A stretch of 27,500 nt of DNA from Apiotrichum sp. Y4204. Its lineage: Eukaryota; Basidiomycota; Tremellomycetes; Trichosporonales; Trichosporonaceae. Shown here in pieces: positions 1-11,611 of the stretch (positions within the stretch are counted from its first letter, which is position 1; every line of letters starts with the position of its first letter). The translations under genes were made by a program, and so were the position numbers. The stretch lies in the NCBI GenBank assembly GCA_025531455.1, contig JAMYHL010000155.1, forward strand, positions 1 to 27,500, in the 5' to 3' direction. The notes under the pieces are model-generated. The model was not told the origin of the DNA and searched no databases. It saw only the letters and a program-made list of their open reading frames with translations.

Positions 1-1259
1 GTAGTAGTGGTGGATGGAGAGAAAGGAAGATGAGGATAGATTGCTGGTGCAGTAGATATATGTATGCTTGGGCAGTGGTGCCAGTGGTGTGCGGGGGGAG
101 GTGTGACGTGGGAGCTGGGGGTGGGGTGGGAGGATGAGTAAAGGGGGGGATGTGGGGGTGCGGGTGCGGGTGCGGGCGTAGAAGCGGTGTTACGTGTTAC
201 GTGTGTGTGTGTGTTGTGTGCCAATGTGCCTGGGTGGGCGGGGGTTACCTCTGCGCGGCCTGCGGGCGGTCTGCGCGGCTCTGGTGCGCAGCTGGTCCGG
301 GTCCGGGCCTTTTGGGTGCAACTGTGACTCGGACACATCCGGCATCAGAAGTGGGAAAGCCACCATGGCTTACATAATGTAACAACAAGATCGTGCGCAG
401 TCGGCACATGCCACATGGCTGTGGCTCGTGAAATGTAAAGTATACGTAAGCATGAACAGGCAAAAACGATCTGCTTCCGTCGCTGCTCTTCTTGTCCACC
501 AGTACACATTTCCATTGCCGCATTGATGCTCACCCAAGGCATGCAAGGCAGGTAGGCGCTAGGCTCCTCGTCTCCTCTCTCGCCACCCAGGCTAAATCAC
601 TGTGCCCAGCTGCAGAGACTGGCCCCACACTGCGCACCACACTGTGCGCGTCTGACGATCGAACACACCCCTCTCCTCGTCGTCCTCGTCGGCCTCGTCC
701 TCCATTGATTCATCCTTTACATCGTTTTCCTCATCTCCATCACCGCGTTTTCCCCTCTCTCCCCCGTCTCTCTCGCTCTCGTCTCTGATCCTCTCGCTCT
801 CTTCCGCGCTCTCTTTTCTCTGTCATCACATCTCACATCTCTCCCTCCCAAGCCCTTCCTATCCTAGCTATCCTGAGCGTGCTCACAGGCCACGTTCTCG
901 TCTCATTCCTCGGCCGCGCCCCTTCCTAATTGCGCATCTTGCATCTGTTACTGCATTCGTCCGCTCATCAGACCCCCCAAACACAAACCCACCATTCTAT
1001 TACATTTTGATCTAGTAGTACTTCTACCCCTGTCGTCCACACACAGCACGACAAGACCAACAACCAACACCATCAACACTTTCTTCCTCGTCGATCGCAC
1101 CGACATCCACTCCTCAACACACCCCAAGCCCGCAGCATTCATTCTTGCAGATACGCTCCCCATATCAACACGAACTGTCCTCACGAGACGATATCAACGC
1201 CGTCTCCACAACAGCATCCATCTCAAACTTGACCATTAGGCATTTGTTATTGTACCAAA
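1..1259. promoter_or_regulatory. Gene-free left edge; promoter and leader of the R3HCC1-like gene
   Basis: I see no coding region here. The first ~180 bases are purine-rich on + (GGTGGATGGAGAGAAAGGAAG and G-runs), so the minus strand is CT-rich. In this genome CT-rich tracts lie just upstream of start codons, which suggests a minus-strand gene beyond the left edge. A GT-rich low-complexity patch (repeated GTGCGG and TGTG units) lies at about 155-225. From about 664 to 850 the + strand is strongly CT-rich, consistent with the promoter or 5' leader of the gene starting at 1260. The role is inferred from composition and position only. Confidence 0.45.
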
Positions 1260-2203
1260 ATGTCCATCTCTCTTCCTAACGGGACCATGCTGGCCGCTCC
1301 CTCCGCGCAGCCCCAGATCTCGGCAGCTGTGACACGCATCCTCCATCTCGCCAACTTCTCTCCAGAGTATGCATCTCCTCAACTGCACTTGGACGCTTTA
1401 CTGATTTGTCCAGAATCAAGACTCGCGACATTCAGTCGATTTTTAAGGAGTGGGAGTCCGAGCGCGGCGGGTTCCGTATCAAATGGCTTGACGATGTAAA
1501 TGCCATGGTCGTTTTCGCAGACGCCGGCGTCGGTACGTGAACGCCTGTCCAGTTTGTTGTTGACTTTATAGCGAAACGCGCGTATCTCAATCTCATCCTC
1601 AACCCTCCCCCTTCGATGCCGGCTCCTGCCACTATTCGCCCCTACGACCGTCCAGACGCGGCACAAGTGATTCAATCGCTGGCCGCCCGCGCAATGGGTC
1701 ATCGCTCTACCATGTCTGCTGCCCCCGCGTCTGCCGCTTTCTCTGGTATTTCCCGCGACGAAAGTCTTCGTGGCACGCCTCCTAATTCGGCCGGTCTGAA
1801 CGGTGGCTTCAAGATGCCCCTTAATCCCGCATTCTCTTTCGGCGGTGCCTCGAACGGCTCGCGCGGTAACACTGGCCGAGGCTCGTTTGGTAGCCATCAG
1901 CGGGCAGGCTCGGGCTCCCAAGCTTGGAATCGCCAGTCACTCAGCGGTGCTCTCGGCTTTGGTGCTAACCCATCACTCGGCGCGGCTCGTCTTCCCACCC
2001 ATTCCGAGCAGTCCTCTGGAGGACCCCCTTCTCGCTCCACGTCGTCTTCTGGCTCCAATGACCCGCTCGTTATTGTAGACAAACATGTGCCTTCGGCACT
2101 GGGACGAGGATCTCAGAACAAAGCTCGTCGCGAGAGCGTCAGCGCCGACAAAGCCCTCCGTGAGGTCGAAAAGGCTCTTATGAGCGTGGAGGCCCAGGGC
2201 TAA
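1260..2203 (+). CDS. R3HCC1/R3HCC1L-like RRM-fold protein
   Basis: Three exons, 1260-1366, 1414-1532 and 1572-2203, encode 285 residues. The introns are 47 and 39 nt with GTATGC and GTACGT donors. Splicing joins a compact N-terminal domain (about residues 25-88) that reads NFSPEIKTRDIQSIFKEWES, then GGFRIKWLDDVNAMVVFAD, then VAKRAYLNLILNPP. This is the pattern of the RRM-like domain of animal R3HCC1/R3HCC1L, where 'GF.IKWVDDTHALGIF' is diagnostic. It is followed, as in that family, by an RP...A..LAARAMG segment near residues 97-117. The rest is a Ser/Gly-rich, probably disordered stretch and a charged helix at the C-terminus (SADKALREVEKALMSVEAQ). The predicted role is RNA or ribonucleoprotein binding, with no assigned pathway. 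The start is the first ATG in frame after the CT-rich leader (AAAATG). Family assignment is good; function is inferred. Confidence 0.8.
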
Positions 2204-2828
2204 AGACACAAACTCCTCACTCAAGCCTTCTTCATTCCATCCATTCGTTTAAACTATCTCTCGTTTCACAATCAAGTTCAAAGATGTGGCTTTCATGTTG
2301 TTCGCCTTAACCCCCTCTATACTTCTCCCATTTTCTGGTCGGGCTGCTCATTCACAGATAGCTGGGTGTTGCCTCAGTAATCTCCTGGGCAAGGAAAGGT
2401 GTCAATCCGCCAAGTTGTCACCCGACTCCCCTTCCGATGCATGTAAGATACATAAGATCTGCTCGGGTCCCAAGTTCAATTGATTGTTGGGAAACAGTAG
2501 CAACTCGAGAGATGGTGCTGGTAGTTGTGAGCTGCTTCAAGTGTATGCGGCATTGATGTGTACAATTTGCATGAACTTGCAACCAACGATTGTATGGACT
2601 GCGCACACTCTCTGACCATCTTGTGTAGCTAGCTGGTCGTGCGCTCTGTTCGCTCATACAAGGTACAAGATTATACTCTTCTGACATCAGGTTTGTACGC
2701 TGTGCATGTTAATTGCGTTTGTGCAAGTCGTAATGTGCCTGACAGGAGATGGGGGAGGCGCGGGGGCCCACACCTCGCGACCTCAAACTTTTGTTCTCAA
2801 TTGCATTTATAGCATCCATGCGCCTCCG

Positions 2829-2844
2829 CAGATCTGCAGATCTG
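2829..2844. repeat. 16-bp perfect palindrome
   Basis: CAGATCTGCAGATCTG equals its own reverse complement (AGATCT-GC-AGATCT core with C/G ends). It could be a dimeric protein binding site or a chance overlap of two AGATCT hexamers. No flanking element explains it. Confidence 0.6.
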
Positions 2845-3159
2845 GGGATATCTCGAGACGCGCAGACATGCAGAGCACAAGTCGTTCGAGATGAGTAGAT
2901 GCGGATGCGGGGGGTGGCAAAATGGTGGAAGAAGGGTATTAGGTAAAAGAATAACAGTAGATACTGTACATATAATAACGCCATAGGATATCACGTGACT
3001 CTGATCTGCGCCATGTGCCCGCACCACCAGAAGCCGCGAAGGCCGCGAAGGCTGCAACATCCAAGAGGCACGCGTCTGTGCTGCCATGGCGCAGTCGCGC
3101 GCGCAGCTGTGGTCCCCTCGTGTAGCCCCGTAGGCCCGTAGCCCGTAGCCGCCATCATC

Positions 3160-3225
3160 CCACATCCATCCCATCCCATGTCCCATCCCATCCCATCCAC
3201 TGCATCCACCCCATCCATCCATCCA
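3160..3225 (+). repeat. CATCC-type microsatellite
   Basis: CCATC/CCATCC units run nearly without interruption, with ATGTC and CTGCATC interruptions. The tract lies about 400 bp upstream of the BUD6 start. The minus-strand reading gives Gly/Trp/Asp/Met-rich pseudo-peptides, which are artefacts of the repeat. Confidence 0.8.
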
Positions 3226-3633
3226 TTGTCCAACCCAGTCCTTTCTTCACCTCACTCTGACTCGCACTCTCTTGTCAGTATCATTCGTCATCGCACACGT
3301 CGCGACAATACCAGCAGCACTTATATCGCACTTTCCTCTCTCTCTCCACCTCTCACTCGTTTGCTTATCACCCCCTGTACATGGATCTCTTGTTCCTCAC
3401 AGTGCACGTCACGTCACCGCCATTCTCCTCTCATTCATTCATTGTCGCCACCACCGTCTCTCTCTGATTGTCATTGGCTGCAACAACTACGCCTTCATCA
3501 CACGATATCTCTCAAGTGACCCCTACCACTGTCCACTTGTCGAAACAGTGCGTCGAGAGCGCACGGCGGTTTGTCGAAGCCGTTGGTTGCCGATATTCTA
3601 CACGCAATTTGACCCGGACAAGATCATCCCCGC

Positions 3634-6600
3634 ATGTCACGTCCAGTCATCTCGTACCCCATTCCCAACACCGCAAATCAACCGCCGTCGGACGCGTACG
3701 ACATCCCGGACATGTCGGGGCGTCGCTCAAACTCGGGAGCAAGCTACGAAGCACCGGCAGGAGCTCCTGTGGCGCGAGATGGCCCGCATTCGACGCGCGC
3801 CTCGACCTCCCAATCTCGAGGACCGGTCAGTGCGCCTGCAAGTGCTAATGCACCTATAGTGGGGCCGAGGCCGCGCTGCAGTGTGCATTGGTGTCTTTTG
3901 CTTCCAAACTGACACCGTCCCCAGTCCTCAACGCTAGACTCGTTCATTACGCGCCTGTTGGTCGTCACAAAGCAGTTGCTACAAGGCCTGGACCAATGGT
4001 CACAGGGTGCACTTTCTGAGGAAGATGTAAGTCGAATGCAGCTTCTCAAAGTATTAATCAACCTAGGTGAGCGACATTTATGTGCGCCTCGGGAACGGAT
4101 TTGAGCTGTGTGTCGCGGCCTTCAGAAGAGTTGGCATAAACACGACGTGAGTGAGATCGTTGACTGGTGCATTGGTAGCGTGCGCTGACAAGAAGGGATC
4201 TTGACTCGGTACCCCGCGACCTACGAGAAATTCTTGAGCGTGCGCTCGCCGAGGAGCCTTCTCAGGACACATTGAACATATACCTCCCCGATATTCGCGC
4301 TATAATCTTCAACCTGCTCAGTGGACTTAAGCACAAGCAAACAGCATACAAACGGCTTCAAGCCGACAGACAGGTGCCCGATGTGCTGCCCACTCCGGTC
4401 AGGCAGCAGCCACCGCAGTCTCGTCTGTCTGGAGCCGGCACACCTGATCCAGGCAGCCCTGGATCTGTCAACTCTCAAATCACCCCCACTGCTCCACGAG
4501 GACAGCCACCTCCCTCACCTGTCGCGCTGTCCGACCGGCCGAGAGACCACCGAGATCGCCGCGCCGCACCGCCTGATGCGTTCCGTCCACCCTCCCGCAG
4601 CCGACCGAGCGTTGAAGCCCACAAGGGCGCTCAAGAACAATTCACTCCCCCGACCAACCCAGCAACTCCCCCTCCGCAGCATACGACCCCTCCTGTTCCG
4701 CCACCTTCTTTTTCTCCGTCCGGATCGAGTAGACCTCCGTCACGCCCTTCGCGTGCAAGTCGTGAAGGCTCCGGGCATGGTCAAATCACATCACGGTTCT
4801 CGGCCGACTCTGATGTTGCTGGAGAGTCCGCGAAGCGGTCTACATCTGGCGACACAGTGACTGGAGACATCAGCATGCCAGCGCGGGGCATATCTCCACC
4901 GCCGTCGGCATCCCAAGTCGCAGTCCCCACCATTCACCTTCCCGTTGAGACCTTCCCGGAGCCACGGCCGGCATTGCCACCGATCCCGGTATCCGCGGCG
5001 GAGCCTCCGCGCTCACCTATAATGGAGCGGAAGCGCGCTCCCCTTCCGCAACCACCTTCCCCAAAACCGCCACCCACAGAGGAAACCCCTCGGCATCAGC
5101 CCTTTGCACGTCTGCAGCAGAGCGATGCGCTCGAACGCCGAGCCTCGAAACGTTTCTCGTCTTACACCTTTAACAAGATGCTGCCTGGCTCACCTGGTGC
5201 CAAGCGGACGTCGACCTCGAGCCCGCAGCGTCCGGTTCGCAGGTCGGAACGATTGCCACCGATGCCGTCACTCCAAGAGATGGACACCCGCCGGTTGTCT
5301 CAAATCAGCGGTTTACACCCTGTGACATCTATTTCGTCCGCCGGGTCGAGCCCGCCATCGGAACAACAGCTAGCACTGAGCGATGGCCGACCGGTGTCCA
5401 TCATGGGCGGCCTTGGCATTGTTGTCGACGGACCGGACGGATCAGCGGCGCAGCCGGAGCAGCAACAGTCTGCAGAGGTGGCACCCTTACCTGTAACAAC
5501 TGTGCCCAAGTCTATGACGGTTTTCCTTCAGCTCGGTAGACAAGTGAAGAAGGCGTCCGTCGAGCTGCCTCTTGATCAGTCGGGCCTCCGACTCTTATTC
5601 ATGGAGCGCTTTGAGTACGACCCGGGCATGGAAGACTTTCCAGATGTCTATATCCGCGATAACCGCACGGGTGTGCAGTATGAGCTTGAAGACATGGACG
5701 ATCTGAAAGATGGTTGTGTGTTGACTCTTGATGTTGAGCGTGAGTCACAAGTACTGAGTGATTGTCTGACAGTAGCCCTTGATCAGGTCAAGCAACATTT
5801 CGACCTTACCTTTGCACAGCTGTCACAAGAATTCAAGGAGCTCAAGTCCGCCCTGACAGCATCGCGGCGCATGTCAATGCAGGTCCCTTCGCTGCTTGCA
5901 CCGTCATTGCAGACTTCCCCCAGCCCTCTTGTTCCAACCGTGTCCCCTCCCGTTCCTCGTGCGTTGGCGACACCTGAGAAGCCCGGACGCCCATTGCCGC
6001 AGCCTCAGCAACGCTCATCTTCGACAGGCTCTGTCGCCATGACGGCGCCGCACCTCGATCTCCAGCGCCATCACAAAGAGGTGCAGGATCTGCGTACGGA
6101 CCTCGCGGTGCTTCGCCAGGTGCACGTCGACTTCTTGACGGGCATGAAGGAACAGTTTACGGCTTTGCGCGCGGAGAACTCTGCCATGCGTGAGGTTGTC
6201 AAGACCAAAATGGGCGGCAATCGTGCGCTGCTCGAAAACTCAAAGGCCAAACTCGAGGGCCAGTGCCAGGACACGATCCAGGCCGTGGAAGAGGTCTCCG
6301 ACATTATCGATGGGGCACGCGAAGATGCTCTTCGCCGCGGAGTTACCCCTTCGCGTGCCAAGATGGACAAGATCCGCGCCGACCTCACCAAAGCGACTAG
6401 CCTGGTGGAGGTATTCACCTCCGACGTGACGCTCGCCGAACCGACATGGCGCGCAACGTGGCTCACCGAGCTTCAACGTGTTACCGAGGAGCAGCGCCTG
6501 CTGGCTTACCAAAACAAGCTCGCCGCCGACCTCAAGAATGACATCAAGGACGCTGCTGAGATGCTTGACAACGTGAATGCATACGTCGGACAACGAGCAG

Positions 6601-6965
6601 CGGCCGGTCACGGCAAGAAGTTTCGCCCTCCGTCGCCTGACGAAGGAGGCGGCGGCATATCGCATCTGCTTCTGGAGATCCGCACCAAGGAGTCAGATCC
6701 GAACCAGCGCCTACGTGCAATCGAGGAACAACAACGGCAGCGCGAGAAGGACATGGAGGGCAAGACGGATGAGTTCCAGGATGAGCTTGCAGGCTTCGTG
6801 GCGGGCAAGAAGCTGCGGAAGACGGGCGGCACGGAGGAGGCGGAACGCGTCCGGCAGCGCCGCCAGGATCAAACGTTCAAGCGAATGCTCTCTGGCGAGC
6901 CAGCGGGCGACAATCCAGGCATGCTCACCCCACAAGGGACTGGGAATGGAGGCATGGGGACCTAA
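3634..6965 (+). CDS. BUD6: Bud6/Aip3 family actin-interacting polarity protein
   Basis: Exons 3634-3858, 3925-4026, 4067-4146 and 4196-6965 give 1058 residues. Bud6 is the polarisome component that binds actin monomers and helps formins nucleate cables at growing tips. An N-terminal conserved block (about residues 76-190) reads ITRLLVVTKQLLQGLDQWSQ, then VSDIYVRLGNGFELCVAAF and IYLPDIRAIIFNLLSGLK. A long Pro/Ser-rich disordered linker follows (about 190-570). The C-terminal AIP3 core begins near residue 576 (MTVFLQLGRQVKKASVELP, then LRLLFMERFEYDPGMEDFPDVY), continues as a long helical rod, and ends in a basic tail containing GKKLRKTGGTEEAERVRQRR. Introns 2 and 3 are 40 and 49 nt. The first junction is uncertain. 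The model uses a GTGGGG donor at 3859; an alternative uses a donor at 3826, a 21-nt exon 3860-3880 and a second intron 3881-3924. Both keep phase. The start ATG at 3634 is the first good one after the leader. Confidence 0.9.
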
Positions 6966-7640
6966 GGTCGGCCAGAGCTGGACCTCTGGCGTCTGGTGCA
7001 GGTTTATGGATTGCGAGCAGTTATATTTGGATGCATTGTCTGCAATGCGTGGTGCCATTGTAGCAAGTGGCAAGAACTTGGGGGCTGCGAGGTACTCTCC
7101 CCCAAGACTAGGTCAGGCAACAAAAGATTCATGTCAGTTCGTGGCAGTACGTACGTAAGCTCGCTAACCAGTCTCCGACACCACGTGAGCTGCACGCTGG
7201 ACAGCTGGTGAGTTTACAGAATTACGGAATTACGGACTTCGTAGCTTCGTACTTCGTACTTCATGCGATTCATGCGTGATTGACATGCCAGATCCCAGGC
7301 CGGCTAGGCCGGCCAGGCGCCAGGCCCGGATTATGGACCCCGCTTTTTGCCATGCTTTGGCCATGCTTTGACCATGATTTTGCCATGTTTTTGCCATGCT
7401 TTTGCCATGCTTTGGCCATGGCTAACAGAAGCTTGCGGGGTTCCGCCAGCCACCGCCGGAAAGTGCGCAAAGTGCCTTAAGTGCCAGGTGGAGTGGCGTC
7501 AAAATGGTGGGCTCAAATAATGTTGAGCTTTGTTGCAACGCCACTCTGATTTTTGTTTTGACAAGAGTTGTCTCTGCATCATGCTGTCATTCCGTACGAC
7601 CGTGTGATTGCACGCTGATCTGCCATCCATCACATCACCA
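6966..7640. other. BUD6-POP4 intergenic region
   Basis: There is no gene in this stretch. It holds short direct repeats at about 7213-7275 (ATTACGGA and TTCGTACTTCGTACTTC, then ATGCGATTCATGCG), a GC-rich self-complementary patch at about 7299-7327 (GGCCGGCTAGGCCGGCC), and the 11-bp minisatellite listed separately. The POP4 promoter should lie here, but no TATA-type box stands out. Confidence 0.5.
7349..7421 (+). repeat. 11-bp minisatellite, GCCATGCTTTG units
   Basis: Six consecutive 11-bp units follow without spacing: 7349-7359, 7360-7370, 7371-7381, 7382-7392, 7393-7403 and 7404-7414, with a partial seventh to 7421. The units differ by one to three bases (GCCATGCTTTG, ACCATGATTTT, GCCATGTTTTT, GCCATGCTTTT). 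Because 11 is not a multiple of 3, the minus-strand open frame shows an 11-residue pseudo-repeat, which looks like a protein repeat but is a by-product. It lies about 220 bp upstream of POP4. Confidence 0.9.
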
Positions 7641-8707
7641 ATGTCCCAACCGCCACGCTCCGAACACACATCACGCGAGGGCAGTGCCGCGCCGGCCCCC
7701 GAGACGACGGACTTGTACCGCCCGCTCGCGGCTGCCATCACTGTGCGCTCCTCTGGCCTCGCCGACACATGCTGACGGCAGAAACCCCTGGCGCCGCTTG
7801 TCACGGACTCCGCGCTGTCTGCCGCGCTTGGCCTCGACACTGACACGTACGCCGCGCGTCTGAGTGGAAAGACTGTGCTTCTCACCGACATTCCTGGTGC
7901 GAGCAGCACCTCGTCCCTCGTCGCAGGCCGAAAGCGGAATCGTGGGGACGACGCAGCTCGAGCAACGGTGAAGGCACAGCAGGCCGTCCTTGCTGGCAGG
8001 GGAAGGCGGCGACATGCAGCCGTCACGCGTCCCGAGACGCATATCGAGTGAGTCGTTATCCGCTTCGTGTCGCTCACGTCAGTTACGCTTCTTTCCTTCC
8101 CGTACACTACCTCCACGTACGCTATATGGCGCAGCTTCTTGGCCTGCCGGTGGCCACCGGCGCTGGACAGTATGGGCGGCTGCCGCCCGGAGTGTTGTCC
8201 GAGCCGTTGCAGAGCAAACTTGCCAAGGCGGACCTCACGGGCGCGCGGGTTGCGGTGCGCGCAGCGCGTAATACCGCACTCGTGGGGACTGCAGGCCTCG
8301 TGGTTGAGGAGACGGCGGGGACCTTGCGCCTCGTGGGTGAGGACTCGGTGGTCCGTGTCGTTCCGAAACCAGGGAGTCAGTTCATGCTTCGCTTTCCCGC
8401 CTTTGCCCCTCCAAGTTGGGACGATGTCGACTTCGCTGCGTTCATCGCTGCCACACCCCAGATTGAGGTCGACATCCTCGGTGCTGCCTTCGCGTACCGC
8501 TCCGCCGACAGGGCCGGGCGCAAGTTTCGCCCTGCACAGCGTCCGGGAAGCGGGTGGGGCGAGGAGTACGTGCAGGCCGAGTGGAGCGGGGTGTTGAGCA
8601 AAGTGCATGAAGGGGAGGACTTGAGGATCGTGCGCTCCAAGCACAGGAAGAGGGGGAAGAGCAGGCGAAAGGACCCGTTGATTGGGGGCAGCTTGCAGGT
8701 GTTTTGA
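7641..8707 (+). CDS. POP4: RNase P/MRP subunit Pop4 (Rpp29)
   Basis: Exons 7641-7742, 7782-8047 and 8083-8707 encode 330 residues. The introns are only 39 and 35 nt (GTGCGC and GTGAGT donors). Pop4/Rpp29 is a core protein of nuclear RNase P and RNase MRP, which cut pre-tRNA leaders and pre-rRNA. The family's helix before the barrel is restored by the second splice (DYASFLPVHYLHVRYMAQLL, residues 123-142; compare 'FLPLHELW..Y'). The Sm-like barrel runs from about residue 174 to 290: LTGARVAVRAARNTALVGTA, then GLVVEETAGTLRLV, VVRVVPKPGSQFMLRF, and the closing AFAYRSADRAGRKFRP. The C-terminus is basic (SKHRKRGKSRRKDP), as expected for a nuclear RNA-binding subunit. The N-terminal 120 residues are Ala/Arg-rich and less conserved, so the 7743 donor is the weakest part of the model. 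Confidence 0.92.
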
Positions 8708-9058
8708 GTGTATGTACATCACGTGGAGCATCAGTTGGCAGGCATGCACCATTGTATAGATGCAGTGTCAATGAGTAATGACAATGCTGCAACTGAGCTT
8801 CAAAGGCAAAAGGATGACATCTGAGACTCCCTCGATAAAATCTCAACTCGCTACCGAACAACGCGACGTGTTCTGAGGCACGAGTTTCACCAAGATGAGG
8901 GGCACCGGCCATGTCCATGTCTCCAGAAGTGTGGAACCAAACTGTGTTCTGTGTAGTTCAGATGCTTATTTGGCTTCCACACGCATGGCGCGCATAGCGA
9001 GTGCCCATTCCTCTCGACCCCGACCCACCTCCGGACCGCTCGGTCTCTACCTGCCGCC

Positions 9059-9172
9059 CGAGTCTAGCCACCGTCGGCCGACGGTACCCACCACGCGAAC
9101 ATCCCAACCATCGGGGAGCGGCGTTCTGAGCGATCCGTGACGAGTCTAACCACTGCCGGCATTAGCGTACCC
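9059..9172 (+). repeat. Imperfect ~32-bp direct repeat pair
   Basis: CGAGTCTAGCCACCGTCGG at 9059 and CGAGTCTAACCACTGCCGG at 9141 start two diverged copies, each ending in a shared GTACCC. Copies are 82 bp apart start to start. No function is suggested. Confidence 0.6.
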
Positions 9173-9505
9173 GCTGAATGCGGTGGCCGCGAGGATAACG
9201 CATGAGTAAGGGAGGGCCCTCGGACCTTGAGATGCAGGCACAGTAATCCCGAGTCGTCCCCGCTCAGGACCGGAACTGATTGGCAACGGCGTACGGTCTC
9301 ATGAGCGCGCGGGGTATGGGGCCGCCGCTAGAGCTGGTGACATGGCGCCTTCTCAGGTTGGGGTCCGAACGTTCAGGTCCGACCCGGAGCCGACCGAGAG
9401 CAGAGCTTCCTGTGAGGCCCGGGGCAAAGACCGTTTGGGGGCATCGATCCTCCGACAGTCGAATGGGCCGAGAGCACACGGGCCACAGGGCGGTGGACCG
9501 GTAAA

Positions 9506-9598
9506 AGCGGAGCCTCGTGGAGCCTAGCGGAGCGCCGTATGCTCCGAGCGGAGTGCCAAGGTACGCAGTAGTGCGCCACCGGCACCGAGCGGAGCGCC
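9506..9598 (+). repeat. Short interspersed AGCGGAG repeats with ~20-bp spacing
   Basis: AGCGGAG occurs at 9506, 9526, 9547 and 9588, usually followed by C/TGCC. Spacings are 20, 21 and 41, so a degenerate unit probably fills the gap near 9568 (AGTAGTGCGCC). This is a small, old tandem array of about 20-bp units. Confidence 0.65.
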
Positions 9599-11611
9599 AC
9601 AAAGGCGTTGACCACTTCCTGTACACCTGGCGCCTACCACAACTGGGAGGGGGTCCAGTTCAGCGCATGAACAGCAAGCGAGAGTCCCAAACGGCGGACG
9701 CCAGAGACCTAAGGCGAGTCTGTCAGTGCACCTATTGTTATTAACGGGCAAATTGCAGGGTTAGATGAGAGGGCTGCCGGGAAGGGGGGATTCAACATGC
9801 TGGAACGTGAAGGGTCAGAAAGGTGCTGCCTACGCAGGGGGCGAAGTATCCTGAATAGTTGCGGACTTCGGTTGCAGGCAACGATACTTCCACACCAACG
9901 CATCTTGACAATCGCGTCGCATGCAAATTGTAGACGTTCACTGCTCGCTCAGAGGTGAGCCTACAGCCATAGAAGCAGGACCGGTGGACAGCTACGCATC
10001 TCAGCTGTGCTCTTGTACTCTTCATGTGGCTCAACTGCTGGGCGATCCCGAGCAATCATCCTTGCCGTCAGGCCCATACCATCGGCAGTTGTTAACCGTG
10101 CCGGGGTACAAGCGTGCACACCTGCAACCCCAAGGCGCGTGTCTTCATTGCGCGCAATTGTGCGCCCGTGGGCGGCGCCCATTGCGCATGCAGGGACAAG
10201 GGCAATGAGCGACGGTTTGTGCGGGACCGAGATGCACTGCCCCTCCCAGGACAACTATAGCAAAGCCTCGTTGAGCACGGTGCTCCTTATCCCAGCTCGG
10301 TATTCCGCGAGACGTGGTCAGCAAGCGAAGCCAGCGCCGACCGCACCAATGAGCTCTCAATGCATCTTGAGGGCCGAGACGCAAACAGGGGAACATGCTC
10401 CCGCAAGGAGTTATTGAGTTGCTCGCACCTCCCGCATGGAGGTAAATTAACGCGGTACGTGCTCGCACCAGGGGAAGCGCTAGTGCCGTTTTGGGCTTCG
10501 CGAAGTGACGAGAATGTGCGGAACGACGATGGTAGTTCTGAGGCGCTGAGTGGTCAAAACCACAACTCCTGTACTCGCCCTCGAGGCGGTCGTACCATCT
10601 CTATCACAGCGTCCCTAAATCTTTCGCTAGCTTGTGGGTGCAGATTTAGGTCCACGCGCGGACCGCACGTCGGTTGCCCTGCATGAATCGGGTGCATGGC
10701 CTGAGGACGCGAGGGAAACTTCCTATGACGCGTCGAAGGGAGGCGGCACGACGTGGACGCGTCGCGTGCTAACGTACTGTACGTGCAATACCCAAGGAGC
10801 TGTTCCCGTCCTGTTCTCGACGGCCACAGGACTCGACGATGCACGATGACCGCTCGTGCGAGCATGGTATGGTCTGTATAGTGTTGATTGCGCGATGGGG
10901 GGTGGAGAGAACAGATGTGAACTATTATGTTGCAGCTGAACCTCTTATTGGGTGGTTCTGAATGAAGCGTTGAGCGGAGATGACCGTGATCGCCATGCAT
11001 CACCGCCAAGTTGTCACGGTTTGGAACGTTACAGTACGCCGCCTACGCAACGAGCTACATTTACATATCACAGCCAGTGACCTCATAATGAGAGGGTGAC
11101 TACCCCCATGCTCTGCCGTACAGTCACCGATACTATAGGAAACACTCATATTTTGTGACGGAGCGAGGTAAGCGGTTCCAACGATTGCTTATGCCTCGCA
11201 CACGCCGGCACTGCTTAAAACTTCGCCTCACGAGCCCTAAGAAAACGCCCATGACGAAAATGAACGAAAAGGTGCTGCATTTTCCGTCAAAAAAGACCCG
11301 AGACTGAAAAAAGACACTGTACCAAGTAACTTTTTACATTTGGGCGAAAATTTCGTTTTTCACAGCCCTGCACCAGGGTTTGATCACTTGAAAAACTCTG
11401 AAACCTACTGTAAGGACTGCAAGTATGAAGTGTGGTGTGTGGTCGAACCGAGTGACTGAAACAACCATTACGGCCGTTTGTTACTGGGACAAGGCAAAGC
11501 AAAAAGGAGTCAAAGGCAAGGCTGGATGATGATCTCTAGAAAACAAAGCTCATAATGGTCGTGGGGTTGATCTCGTAACGAAACTTCAAAAGTGATTAGA
11601 TTATATTCGGT

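Larger units (their letters stand above)
2204..3633. other. Intergenic: 3' region of the R3HCC1-like gene and promoter/leader of BUD6
   Basis: Open frames here have no protein-like character. Visible structure: a perfect 16-bp palindrome at 2829-2844; short GC-rich direct repeats at about 3032-3057 (GCCGCGAAG units) and 3124-3152 (CCCGTAG units); a CATCC-type microsatellite at about 3160-3225; and CT-rich DNA at about 3330-3470 that fits the leader of the BUD6 gene. No RNA gene was recognised. Confidence 0.5.

Noticed and set aside
2797..3233. Gly/Trp/Asp-rich minus-strand open frames
   Set aside because: They are translations of the CATCC microsatellite and CCCGTAG repeats.
7270..7470. Possible repeat protein (11-residue period) on the minus strand
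   Set aside because: The period comes from the 11-bp DNA minisatellite, and there is no start context or flanking coding signal.
7499..8752. 417-codon open frame opposite POP4
   Set aside because: It is a shadow of the spliced POP4 exons, whose family motifs are on the + strand. The minus frame has no recognisable domain.
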